Source: Betaproteobacteria bacterium
GTDB taxonomy: Bacteria > Pseudomonadota > Gammaproteobacteria > Burkholderiales > Burkholderiaceae_D
Length of the DNA: 5,837 nt
Direction: 5' to 3'
NCBI GenBank assembly: GCA_015655165.1
Contig: JAATFN010000369.1
Location: 1 to 5,837 of the forward strand
In this document: positions 1 to 5,837 of the stretch, in pieces
How positions within the stretch are numbered: position 1 is the first letter of the stretch
How the letters are laid out: the number at the start of each line of letters is the position of its first letter
Program-made: the position numbers and the translations under genes
Notes under the pieces: generated by a model
The model's database searches: none
What the model was told of the DNA's origin: nothing
Seen by the model: the letters and a program-made list of their open reading frames with translations, nothing else

Positions 1-95
1 AAATGAGTTATAAAACCAATTTCCAGCCACTGGAACTACTGCACCAGAACCAGTGGATTGCCTATGCAGACCTGCCCGGAGACACAGCCAGATAG
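1..95 (+). CDS. bpt: Aspartate/glutamate leucyltransferase, C-terminal end (partial)
   Basis: This is the 3' end of a plus-strand gene whose start lies before the window. The open frame (codons from position 3) gives about 31 residues beginning MSYKTNFQPLELL and ending at a TAG stop at 93-95. The first two bases are the tail of the preceding codon. The start of this peptide resembles the C-terminal tail of bacterial leucyl/arginyl-tRNA-protein transferases (Bpt/Ate), where a K-M-S-Y-K-x-x-F/Y-x-P-x-E pattern follows the catalytic GNAT-like domain. That family attaches leucine to N-terminal Asp or Glu of proteins and so feeds the N-degron pathway in the cytoplasm. Location directly upstream of pyrD, a common arrangement in betaproteobacteria, supports the call. 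The catalytic part is not visible, so identity rests on a short tail plus gene context. The ATG at position 3 is internal, not a start. Confidence 0.68.
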   Translation, partial: MSYKTNFQPLELLHQNQWIAYADLPGDTAR

Positions 96-112
96 CCCGC
101 CTGACTTTCCAT

Positions 113-141
113 TCGGCAATGCGGCAAAGACACGTTAGAAT
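113..141 (+). promoter_or_regulatory. Candidate sigma70 promoter for pyrD
   Basis: A -10-like TAGAAT (136-141, five of six consensus bases) is preceded by TCGGCA (113-118, four of six matches to TTGACA) with a 17-bp spacer. Transcription would start near 148, leaving a leader of about 25 nt before the GTG start of pyrD. The position, just after the upstream gene stops, fits an independent promoter. It is inferred from consensus matching only; pyrD could also be reached by read-through from bpt. Confidence 0.42.
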
Positions 142-173
142 AACGGCTGTTTCCACCTACAGCAAAGTTTGCC

Positions 174-1214
174 GTGTCTTCCAGACTACTCTACTCCTTC
201 GCGCGCCCCATCCTGTTTGCCTGTAATGCAGAATCGGCACACAACGTTACCCTGCGTGCCTTAAAACATGCGCATCAATTGGGATTAACGTCATTCATCA
301 GCAAACCTGCAATCGACAAACGGCAAGTCATGGGCATCACATTCCCGAATCCTGTCGGTTTGGCAGCAGGTCTGGATAAAGACGGTGCATATATCGATGG
401 TCTGGCAGCTTTAGGCTTTGGATCAATTGAAATCGGTACAGTCACACCACGCGCACAACCTGGCAACCCGACACCACGGATGTTCCGCTTACCACAAGCA
501 CATGCCATTATTAACCGTATGGGATTTAATAATGGTGGTGTCGATGCGTTTGTCGCAAATGTTCAGGCGTCGCGCTTTTACCAGAATAAAGAAGGTGTAC
601 TGGGATTGAATATCGGTAAAAATGCCGATACGCCGATTGAACGTGCAGTTGACGACTATCTCCTGTGTCTGGAAAAAGTCTATCCGTATGCCAGTTACGT
701 CACTGTCAACATTTCGTCACCCAACACCAAGAACTTGCGCCAGTTGCAAGGTGCATCGGAACTGGATACCTTGCTCTCGCAATTAAAAGACGCACAACAA
801 CGTTTGGCAGAACACCATAAACGCTATGTACCTCTGGCATTAAAAATCGCACCGGACATCGATTCTGAACAAATCAAGAACATTGCCGATGCACTGTTAC
901 GCCATCACATCGATGGTGTGATTGCAACGAACACCACCATCACGCGTGATGCGGTGAACACCTTGCCATATGGCGATGAAGCCGGAGGCCTATCTGGTGC
1001 CCCTGTATTTGCATTATCGAATGCGGTCATCACCGGCTTAAAAAGCGCGCTGGGTGATGCAATTCCGATCATCGGCGTGGGTGGCATCTTAAACGGTGAA
1101 GATGCAAAAGCTAAAATCACCGCCGGGGCTTCCCTGGTTCAAGTTTATTCCGGGCTTATTTATAGGGGTCCGGCATTAATCGGTGAATGTGCCAACGCAT
1201 TGCGTCAATCATAG
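174..1214 (+). CDS. pyrD: Dihydroorotate dehydrogenase (quinone), class 2
   Basis: PyrD oxidises dihydroorotate to orotate, the fourth step of de novo pyrimidine synthesis. It uses FMN and passes electrons to the quinone pool at the inner face of the cytoplasmic membrane. The 346-residue product is close to the class 2 length (336 in E. coli) and follows that family throughout. It has an N-terminal helical region (about 1-45) expected to form the quinone and membrane contact, then an alpha/beta barrel. Visible motifs are [13 protein letters not shown] (59-71), [13 protein letters not shown] (81-93), INRMGFNN (113-120) and NISSPNT (179-185), whose second Ser, S182, matches the catalytic base Ser175 of E. 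coli. Further motifs are KIAPD (224-228), ATNTT (251-255) and the FMN-phosphate loops IGVGG (300-304) and VYSG (324-327). The serine base and N-terminal extension exclude class 1 enzymes. The GTG start was chosen because it gives the N-terminus typical of relatives; no strong Shine-Dalgarno precedes it. The frame is intact. Confidence 0.97.
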   Translation: MSSRLLYSFARPILFACNAESAHNVTLRALKHAHQLGLTSFISKPAIDKRQVMGITFPNPVGLAAGLDKDGAYIDGLAALGFGSIEIGTVTPRAQPGNPTPRMFRLPQAHAIINRMGFNNGGVDAFVANVQASRFYQNKEGVLGLNIGKNADTPIERAVDDYLLCLEKVYPYASYVTVNISSPNTKNLRQLQGASELDTLLSQLKDAQQRLAEHHKRYVPLALKIAPDIDSEQIKNIADALLRHHIDGVIATNTTITRDAVNTLPYGDEAGGLSGAPVFALSNAVITGLKSALGDAIPIIGVGGILNGEDAKAKITAGASLVQVYSGLIYRGPALIGECANALRQS

Positions 1215-1235
1215 TACAGAAATAATCTTACCCAG

Positions 1236-1263
1236 ACAAAAGGCCTCAATAGAGGCCTTTTGT
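1236..1263. terminator. Bidirectional Rho-independent terminator between pyrD and cysB
   Basis: A perfect 12-bp inverted repeat, ACAAAAGGCCTC (1236-1247) and GAGGCCTTTTGT (1252-1263), encloses an AATA loop. The GC-rich core GGCCTC is flanked by four A on one side and four T on the other, so each strand shows a hairpin ending in a short T-run, and TTT follows on the plus strand. It lies 21 nt past the pyrD stop and 26 nt past the end of the opposing cysB gene, so it can serve both converging transcripts. Confidence 0.88.
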
Positions 1264-1289
1264 TTCACAGCATTTCCTTCCCATTCCTG

Positions 1290-2219
1290 CTAGACAGGCT
1301 CGTTAATCGCTGCATCGATTTCCGCTTTGGTTAATTCGGGTGCAAACTGTTGAATGAAACTGTAGGCATACGTTCTCAGATAGGCACCTTTCCTCACAGC
1401 CAGACGGGTAATGTTAGGTGCAAACAAATGCGGTACATCGATCGATTGCAAATCCTTGGCACCAAGGTGTCCCATTGCCATCGATGCCACGATCCCCACC
1501 CCCAAACCGAGCGTGACATATTGCTGAATCACATCGGAATCCATCGCAGTCAAGATAATGTCCGTATCAATGTTCGCAGCACGAAATGCATCATCGATAT
1601 GACTACGTCCGGTAAAACCGATGTCATATGTAATCAATGGATAAGAGGCCAATTCTTTTAACGATAATGGCCCTTTGATGTCTAATAGCGGATGTTTCTC
1701 TGGCACAACGACAACATGATTCCACGAATAGCACGGAAATGAGGCAAGATCCTTGAACTGGCTCAAGCCTTCTGTGGCAATACCGATATCGGCCTTACCG
1801 GAAATGACCGATTCTGCAATATGTTCGGGTGCGCTTTGCTGCAATGCGACGCGAACCTGTGGAAACGATGTTCTGAAGGAATGCACGACTTCAGGCAAGG
1901 AATAACGTGCTTGGGTGTGTGTTGTTGCAATCGTCAGCGTACCGTTTTTTTCACCGGCGTATTCGGAACTTGCCTGACGTAAATTATTCGCTTCCAAAAG
2001 GATACGTTCAACGATGTGTAAAATACCCTTTCCAGGTTCGGTCAACCCGACCAAGCGTTTACCATTACGCTCAAAAATTTCAACGCCGAGCTCATCCTCC
2101 AACTCTCTGATTTGACGGCTGACACCTGGCTGCGATGTAAATAATACATTGGCAACTTCGGTCAGATTGAACCCGCATCGCGCTGTCTCGCGAATTGAAC
2201 GTAACTGTTGAAAATTCAT
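1290..2219 (-). CDS. cysB: LysR-type transcriptional regulator CysB (sulfur assimilation)
   Basis: The 309-residue product is a LysR-family regulator of the CysB/Cbl branch. CysB activates sulfate uptake and cysteine biosynthesis genes when the inducer N-acetylserine or O-acetylserine is present and sulfide is low. A winged helix-turn-helix occupies about residues 1-60 ([18 protein letters not shown], 28-45, is characteristic). A linker helix follows, then the co-inducer domain from about 93. TTHTQARY (99-106) keeps the T100, T102 and Q103 positions that bind sulfate in CysB structures; IATE (147-150) and GFTGRS (201-206) supply further pocket residues, and AMDSDVI (225-231) and [11 protein letters not shown] (238-248) match the family. 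It is shorter than E. coli CysB (324) at the C-terminus only. The ATG overlaps the cysA stop as ATGA and has no good Shine-Dalgarno of its own, which implies translational coupling. The paralogue Cbl has the same folds, but the single copy beside the sulfate transporter favours CysB. Confidence 0.9.
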   Translation of the reverse strand: MNFQQLRSIRETARCGFNLTEVANVLFTSQPGVSRQIRELEDELGVEIFERNGKRLVGLTEPGKGILHIVERILLEANNLRQASSEYAGEKNGTLTIATTHTQARYSLPEVVHSFRTSFPQVRVALQQSAPEHIAESVISGKADIGIATEGLSQFKDLASFPCYSWNHVVVVPEKHPLLDIKGPLSLKELASYPLITYDIGFTGRSHIDDAFRAANIDTDIILTAMDSDVIQQYVTLGLGVGIVASMAMGHLGAKDLQSIDVPHLFAPNITRLAVRKGAYLRTYAYSFIQQFAPELTKAEIDAAINEPV

Positions 2220-3292
2220 CTTGTTTCTACACCATTGTTAACAAACACCCGTAATCGTTTCGGACGCACAATCAATGACTCGCCATCTTGGGGATTCAAT
2301 TGCGAGAACTGTTCGTTCGAAATCACCGCTTCAATCAATTCACCATTGTCATCACGCTCCAATTCCAGTTGTGCCAAAGGACCAATGGCATGGGAACGTT
2401 TCAACTGTACGACAATCCCTTCGGCACCTGCGGTATAACGATCCACCTCAATATCGTGCGGACGCACATAAGCAATACCGTCTTCGTTTTGTGTTTGCTG
2501 ATGGTCCGGCACCGGAAAGTTTGCACCACCTGTGCTGATGACGCCATCATGGATGCGACCATGGAACAAATTGACATTCCCCAGAAAGCCATAGACGAAT
2601 GGTGACGCGGGAGAGTTGTAGACTTCGCTTGGCGAGCCGATTTGTTCGACATTGCCTTTGTTGACCAACACAATCTGGTCGGCAACTTCCAATGCCTCTT
2701 CCTGATCGTGCGTCACAAAAATACTGGTGACATTCAATTCGTCATGTAATTGACGCAACCAGCGACGCAACTCTTTACGTACTTTGGCATCCAGTGCACC
2801 AAACGGCTCATCCAATAATAAAACCCGCGGTTCAACAGCCAAAGCACGTGCCAACGCAATACGCTGACGCTGTCCACCGGACAATTGTGCCGGAAAACGG
2901 TCTGCCAGCCAGTCCAGCTGAACAAGTTTTAACAAATCAGTGACTTTTTGACGGATCGCCTGTTCCGAGGGACGCACATCACGTGGCTTGACACGCAAAC
3001 CAAATGCGATGTTCTCGAAAACAGTCATGTGCTTGAATAAGGCATAATGCTGAAATACAAATCCGACCTGACGTTCACGCACATGCTGCGCGGATGCATC
3101 TTCATTATCCAGCAACACCTGACCGGAGTCAGGCGACTCCAGACCTGCAATGATACGTAACAACGTAGTTTTACCGCAGCCAGATGGTCCCAGTAGCGCG
3201 GTTAATTTCCCTGTCGGGAACTTTAATGACACATTGTTCAATGCGACAAAATTTCCGAAACGCTTTTCAATATTCCTGACTTCGATACTCAT
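2216..3292 (-). CDS. cysA: Sulfate/thiosulfate ABC transporter ATP-binding protein
   Basis: CysA hydrolyses ATP on the cytoplasmic side to drive sulfate or thiosulfate import through CysT-CysW. The 358-residue product has the complete ABC set: Walker A GPSGCGKT (35-42), Q-loop Gln81, signature LSGGQ (137-141), Walker B RVLLLDEP (156-163) with catalytic Glu162, D-loop GALDAK (165-170) and switch His195 in FVTHDQEEA (192-200). [10 protein letters not shown] (236-245) marks the change into the C-terminal TOBE-like regulatory region (about 240-355), as in CysA and other CUT1/MOI-type importers. Length matches the family (about 350-365). The start is well supported by a GAGGAG Shine-Dalgarno at 3299-3304, seven nucleotides upstream. 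It lies 3 nt after cysW and its TGA overlaps the cysB ATG. The substrate assignment rests on the neighbouring sbp, cysT and cysW genes as well as on sequence. Confidence 0.96.
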   Translation of the reverse strand: MSIEVRNIEKRFGNFVALNNVSLKFPTGKLTALLGPSGCGKTTLLRIIAGLESPDSGQVLLDNEDASAQHVRERQVGFVFQHYALFKHMTVFENIAFGLRVKPRDVRPSEQAIRQKVTDLLKLVQLDWLADRFPAQLSGGQRQRIALARALAVEPRVLLLDEPFGALDAKVRKELRRWLRQLHDELNVTSIFVTHDQEEALEVADQIVLVNKGNVEQIGSPSEVYNSPASPFVYGFLGNVNLFHGRIHDGVISTGGANFPVPDHQQTQNEDGIAYVRPHDIEVDRYTAGAEGIVVQLKRSHAIGPLAQLELERDDNGELIEAVISNEQFSQLNPQDGESLIVRPKRLRVFVNNGVETR

Positions 3293-3295
3293 TAC

Positions 3296-4183
3296 CTACT
3301 CCTCGATATGTTCTGTTTGTTGCTGATGCAAGCGCCACTCGATGGTGGACTTGATCACCAATGTCACGAGCGCTAAAAGTGCCAACAGGGACGCCACTGC
3401 AAAAGCACCGACCACATTAAATTCGTTATATAAAATTTCTACATGTAATGGAATGGTGTTGGTTTCTCCACGAATATGCCCGGACACGACAGACACCGCA
3501 CCGAACTCTCCCATAGCCCGGGCATTACACAAAATCACACCATATAACAAACCCCATTTGATATTCGGCAAGGTCACTTTAAAGAAGGTCTTCCAGCCGG
3601 AAGCACCCAACACAATGGCAGCTTCCTCTTCTTCACTACCTTGTGACTGCATCAAGGGAATCAATTCACGTGCAACAAAAGGGACGGTGACAAAAATCGT
3701 TGCCAGCACAATACCGGGCACAGCAAACAGGATCTTGATATCGTATTCACGTAACCACGGCCCCAGATAGCCTTGCAAACCAAAAAGCAAGACATAGATC
3801 AGACCGGCGATGACCGGTGACACAGAAAACGGCAGGTCGATTAAGGTCAGTAAAATATTTTTACCGCGAAACTCGAACTTGGCAATTGCCCAAGCCGCAG
3901 CCACACCAAACACCACATTTAAAGGCACAGCAATTGCCGCAGTAATCAGAGTTAACTTGATTGCAGACCAGGCATCCGGTTCGATGATGGATGCAATATA
4001 CACATCCCAGCCTTTTTTCAGTCCTTCGTAAAATACGGCCACCAGAGGAATAAACAAAAACAGGGTTAAAAAAACCAGCGCTATGCCGATTAATAACACG
4101 CGCACACTTCTGGGCTCCAATGTTGCAGCCGGCGCATGTGCAGAAAAAGGTACACTGACAATTCCCGGTGTGATCGCACCCAT
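3296..4183 (-). CDS. cysW: Sulfate ABC transporter permease CysW
   Basis: CysW is one of the two inner-membrane subunits forming the sulfate/thiosulfate channel. The 295-residue product has about six hydrophobic segments, roughly at 28-52, 74-98, 110-135, 151-172, 211-234 and 258-278. The cytoplasmic coupling loop [11 protein letters not shown] (187-197) is the EAA motif that docks on CysA. Segments typical of CysW include [18 protein letters not shown] (113-130), [10 protein letters not shown] (169-178), [20 protein letters not shown] (221-240) and the C-terminal IEWRL (281-285). Length is near the E. coli protein (291). It begins one nucleotide after the cysT TAA, with an AAAGG ribosome site at 4190-4194 inside the end of cysT, and ends 3 nt before cysA, so the three transporter genes are translated as a tight block. 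Nothing is truncated. Confidence 0.95.
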   Translation of the reverse strand: MGAITPGIVSVPFSAHAPAATLEPRSVRVLLIGIALVFLTLFLFIPLVAVFYEGLKKGWDVYIASIIEPDAWSAIKLTLITAAIAVPLNVVFGVAAAWAIAKFEFRGKNILLTLIDLPFSVSPVIAGLIYVLLFGLQGYLGPWLREYDIKILFAVPGIVLATIFVTVPFVARELIPLMQSQGSEEEEAAIVLGASGWKTFFKVTLPNIKWGLLYGVILCNARAMGEFGAVSVVSGHIRGETNTIPLHVEILYNEFNVVGAFAVASLLALLALVTLVIKSTIEWRLHQQQTEHIEE

Positions 4184-4184
4184 A

Positions 4185-5066
4185 TTAGACCTTTACTGCC
4201 TGACCGCGTTTACGGGTCCAGGCTTGCAATACATTAATCGTCAAGAGCAAAATGAACGACACCAGCAACATCACTGTTGCGATTGCTGTAGCACCTGCAT
4301 AGTCGTATTGTTCAAGCTTGGTGATGATGAACAAAGGTGTGATTTCCGAAATCATCGGCATATTGCCGGCAATAAACACCACCGAACCATATTCACCTGT
4401 AGCACGGGCAAACGCCAAGGCAAAACCGGTTAACAAAGCCGGCAGAATCGTCGGAAAAATCACCTTGGTAAAAATTTTCCAGCGTGAAGCACCCAGACTT
4501 GCCGCTGCTTCTTCAAGCTCGCGTTCGGCCTCTTCCAGTACGGGTTGTACTGTACGTACCACAAATGGCAAACCGATAAAGGTCAATGCAACCAGGATAC
4601 CTAGCGGCGTAAAAGCCACCTTGATATCGAATGGTGTCAGTAATTGGCCAATCCAGCCATTCGGTGCATACAATGTCGTCAAAGCAATACCGGCAACAGC
4701 TGTTGGCAGTGCAAATGGTAAATCGACCAACGCATCGATAATCCTTTTACCGGGGAACTGGTAACGTACCAGTACCCATGCGACGATACCGCCAAATACA
4801 GCGTTGATGAACGCGGCCAATAACGATGCTCCAAATGTGAGCTGGTAGGAGGCGACAACACGTGCAGACGTGACTGCCTCGATAAATCCTTCCCATGTCA
4901 TCGTAAATGTTTTTAAAAACACAGCAGACAACGGGATTAATACCACGAGTGACAGGTATAACAACGTAAAACCCAGAGATAAGCGAAACCCGGGCAATAC
5001 GCGAAATGGTACTGGTTTTGTAGTTCGACGTGCTGTGCCGGCACTAGCAGCGATGGACGCACCCAT
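4185..5066 (-). CDS. cysT: Sulfate ABC transporter permease CysT (CysU)
   Basis: CysT pairs with CysW to form the membrane pore of the sulfate/thiosulfate importer. From the ATG at 5066 the product has 293 residues, beginning [10 protein letters not shown]. The segment [19 protein letters not shown] (22-40) aligns with the start of E. coli CysT (277 aa). Six hydrophobic segments lie at roughly 30-52, 74-100, 112-133, 153-172, 206-232 and 258-281. Family signatures are [19 protein letters not shown] (111-129), [13 protein letters not shown] (167-179), the EAA loop EAAASLG (186-192) and [16 protein letters not shown] (220-235). The start at 5066 is preferred because AGAGG (5072-5076) sits 5 nt upstream. 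An in-frame ATG at 5108 would add 14 residues, but no ribosome site precedes it. The gene follows a 228-bp spacer after sbp and runs into cysW with a 1-nt gap. Confidence 0.95.
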   Translation of the reverse strand: MGASIAASAGTARRTTKPVPFRVLPGFRLSLGFTLLYLSLVVLIPLSAVFLKTFTMTWEGFIEAVTSARVVASYQLTFGASLLAAFINAVFGGIVAWVLVRYQFPGKRIIDALVDLPFALPTAVAGIALTTLYAPNGWIGQLLTPFDIKVAFTPLGILVALTFIGLPFVVRTVQPVLEEAERELEEAAASLGASRWKIFTKVIFPTILPALLTGFALAFARATGEYGSVVFIAGNMPMISEITPLFIITKLEQYDYAGATAIATVMLLVSFILLLTINVLQAWTRKRGQAVKV

Positions 5067-5070
5067 GATG

Positions 5071-5077
5071 ACCTCTT
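5071..5077 (-). promoter_or_regulatory. Ribosome binding site that sets the cysT start
   Basis: On the minus strand AAGAGGT stands just before the ATG at 5066, with AGAGG 5 nt from it. The alternative ATG codons at 5108 and 5105 have no comparable purine tract, so this site decides the start. Confidence 0.75.
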
Positions 5078-5119
5078 GATGACTTATAAAACCTGCAAAC
5101 AGCATCATTGCATCTTTGT

Positions 5120-5151
5120 ATTATTTGAAAAACGAATAAATACTTATGTGC
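5120..5151 (-). promoter_or_regulatory. Weak candidate promoter in the AT-rich cysT leader
   Basis: On the minus strand AATAAT (5125-5120) matches five of six bases of a -10 box. The hexamer 17 nt upstream (CATAAG) is a poor -35. The stretch 5114-5170 is AT-rich and lies between the sbp terminator and cysT. CysB-dependent promoters usually have poor -35 boxes, so an internal activator-dependent promoter is possible, but AT-rich DNA gives such matches by chance. Confidence 0.22.
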
Positions 5152-5194
5152 TTAGATACAATAGGAATATAACCATGCTCGCTGCATTGCATAG

Positions 5195-5226
5195 AAAAAA
5201 ACGCCAGCGCCCTTTGCCCTGACGTT
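5195..5226 (-). terminator. Hairpin with T7 tail between sbp and cysT (likely partial terminator)
   Basis: Read on the minus strand, AACGTCAG (5226-5219) pairs with CTGGCGTT (5207-5200) through eight pairs including one G-U. The loop is 11 nt and an unbroken run of seven T (5201-5195) follows. On the plus strand the same stem has a C-A mismatch, so the structure suits the direction of the sbp-cysT transcript. It ends about 128 nt before the cysT start. The genes beyond it form one transport system with sbp, so incomplete termination that lowers cysTWAB relative to sbp is the likely role. Confidence 0.72.
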
Positions 5227-5228
5227 CA

Positions 5229-5266
5229 ACATGCAAAGTGGCAGTCGACTTCGCCACGTTGCATGT
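5229..5266 (-). repeat. Long imperfect inverted repeat just after sbp (mRNA 3' hairpin)
   Basis: ACATGCAA (plus 5229-5236) pairs with TTGCATGT (5259-5266), and after one mismatch (5237/5258) GTGGC (5238-5242) pairs with GCCAC (5253-5257). This gives about 13 pairs round a 10-nt loop containing GTCGAC. No T-run follows in the sbp direction, so by itself it is not a classical terminator. It begins about 28 nt past the sbp stop and could protect the sbp message from 3' exonucleases or act together with the next hairpin. Confidence 0.68.
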
Positions 5267-5294
5267 CACCCCTGATTATTTTTATTAAGTTTAA

Positions 5295-5837
5295 TTATTT
5301 TTTGCTCGGCACGTATAACTGGTCAAACGTACCACCATCAGAGAAGTGTTCCTTTTGTGCTTTTGCCCAGCCGCCAAATGCGCCATCAATCGTCACCAAC
5401 TCCAGTTTCGGGAATTGGGATGCATATTTCGCAGCAACCTTGGCGTCAGTCGGACGGTAATAGTTTTTAGCAATGATTTCCTGTGCTTCCGGTGAATACA
5501 AATGCTTCAGGTATTCTTCTGCGACTTTACGTGTACCACGGCGGTCAACAACTTTGTCGACAACAGCGACTGGTGGCTCGGCCAGAATTGACAATGAAGG
5601 TGCGACGATATCGAATTTATCCGGTCCCCATTCTTTAATCGACAGGAATGCTTCGTTTTCCCAAGCCAGCAATACGTCCCCCAAGCCACGTTCAACAAAA
5701 CTGATGGTTGAACCACGTGCGCCCGAGTCAAGAACAGGAACATGTTTGAACAATTCACCGATGTATTTGCGTGCTGCTTCTTCGCTACCGTCTTTTTTCA
5801 GTGCATATGCCCAGGCAGCCAGATAGTTCCAGCGGGC
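5295..5837 (-). CDS. sbp: Periplasmic sulfate-binding protein (C-terminal 180 codons; start lies beyond the window)
   Basis: Sbp captures sulfate in the periplasm and delivers it to CysT-CysW-CysA. The frame is open from the window edge to the TAA at 5295-5297. The 180 visible residues match the C-terminal half of E. coli Sbp (329 aa) closely. They begin at ARWNYLAAW, immediately after the Ser-Gly-Gly that contacts sulfate in that protein. Within the visible part, LDSGARGS (36-43) holds the counterpart of binding Ala173 (A40), and [11 protein letters not shown] (53-63) holds the counterpart of Trp192 (W59). Further signatures are [34 protein letters not shown] and [20 protein letters not shown]. 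The signal peptide and the N-terminal binding residues are outside the window. A thiosulfate-binding CysP is the closest alternative, but these segments fit Sbp better. It is the promoter-proximal gene of the visible operon; its promoter and any CysB site lie off the right edge. Confidence 0.95.
   Translation of the reverse strand, partial: ARWNYLAAWAYALKKDGSEEAARKYIGELFKHVPVLDSGARGSTISFVERGLGDVLLAWENEAFLSIKEWGPDKFDIVAPSLSILAEPPVAVVDKVVDRRGTRKVAEEYLKHLYSPEAQEIIAKNYYRPTDAKVAAKYASQFPKLELVTIDGAFGGWAKAQKEHFSDGGTFDQLYVPSKK

Noticed and set aside
3..95. A small complete protein of 30 residues starting at the ATG at position 3
   Set aside because: The peptide resembles the C-terminal tail of Bpt, in which this Met is internal, so it is better read as the end of a longer gene.
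275..508. 77-codon minus-strand frame inside pyrD
   Set aside because: It is overlapped by the highly conserved FMN-barrel part of PyrD on the other strand and shows no family features.
3342..3770. 142-codon open frame on the plus strand, opposite cysW
   Set aside because: It is antisense to a well-conserved permease, matches no known family and has low-complexity Ser/Thr/Ala-rich sequence. A part of it resembles the antisense frame of cysT at the same relative place, which is explained by CysT and CysW being homologous permeases.
4318..4764. 148-codon open frame on the plus strand, opposite cysT
   Set aside because: Same reasoning: the strand opposite carries an intact CysT with all family motifs, and the similarity to the frame opposite cysW (an AASSSS stretch) is the reverse image of the shared EAA loop.
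5295..5753. A short Sbp-like protein of 152 residues starting at 5753
   Set aside because: The TTG at 5753 is an internal leucine codon. The same frame stays open to the window edge and encodes conserved Sbp residues (ARWNYLAAW and onward), so the gene is cut by the window and is not a truncated paralogue.
5473..5826. 117-codon open frame on the plus strand, opposite sbp
   Set aside because: It lies wholly inside the conserved Sbp coding sequence and has no recognisable domain or ribosome site.
1..5837. Search for tRNA or rRNA genes, insertion sequences, CRISPR repeats, attachment sites or a novel gene system
   Set aside because: No such structure was recognised on either strand. Nearly all the sequence is explained by five sulfate genes, pyrD and the end of bpt, all of known function and with intact frames where they are complete.

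Overview
The window looks like ordinary chromosome from a betaproteobacterium of the Burkholderiales type, possibly Oxalobacteraceae. This rests on the bpt-pyrD gene pair, a class 2 PyrD, and an sbp-cysT-cysW-cysA-cysB sulfate operon with the regulator as its last gene. Base composition looks close to 50% GC or slightly below by eye. The genus cannot be fixed from this sequence alone.

Left part (plus strand): the last 31 codons of a gene resembling the aspartate/glutamate leucyltransferase bpt end at position 95. A short intergenic region with a candidate promoter follows, then a complete pyrD with a GTG start (174-1214), which encodes the quinone-linked dihydroorotate dehydrogenase of pyrimidine synthesis. 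A 12-bp GC-rich hairpin at 1236-1263, with T-runs on both strands, separates pyrD from the convergent operon and probably terminates both.

Right part (minus strand, transcribed right to left): sbp (only its C-terminal 180 codons are in the window), then a 228-bp spacer, then a tightly packed block of cysT, cysW, cysA and cysB. Gaps in the block are 1 nt (cysT/cysW), 3 nt (cysW/cysA) and a 4-nt ATGA overlap (cysA/cysB). Sbp is the periplasmic sulfate binder, CysT and CysW are the membrane permeases, CysA is the ATPase, and CysB is the LysR-type activator that in relatives senses sulfur status and switches on such operons. Having the activator at the end of the operon it is expected to control suggests a feedback loop.

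The sbp-cysT spacer holds a long hairpin and then a second hairpin followed by seven T residues on the transcribed strand. This is a likely partial terminator that would keep the binding protein in excess over the membrane complex.

No mobile element, CRISPR array, tRNA, rRNA or unexplained gene was seen. Every stretch of substantial length is accounted for by well-known families, and I see no evidence of an undescribed system. The points worth a second look are regulatory: the tandem hairpins, the coupled regulator, the pyrD start region and the choice of cysT start.
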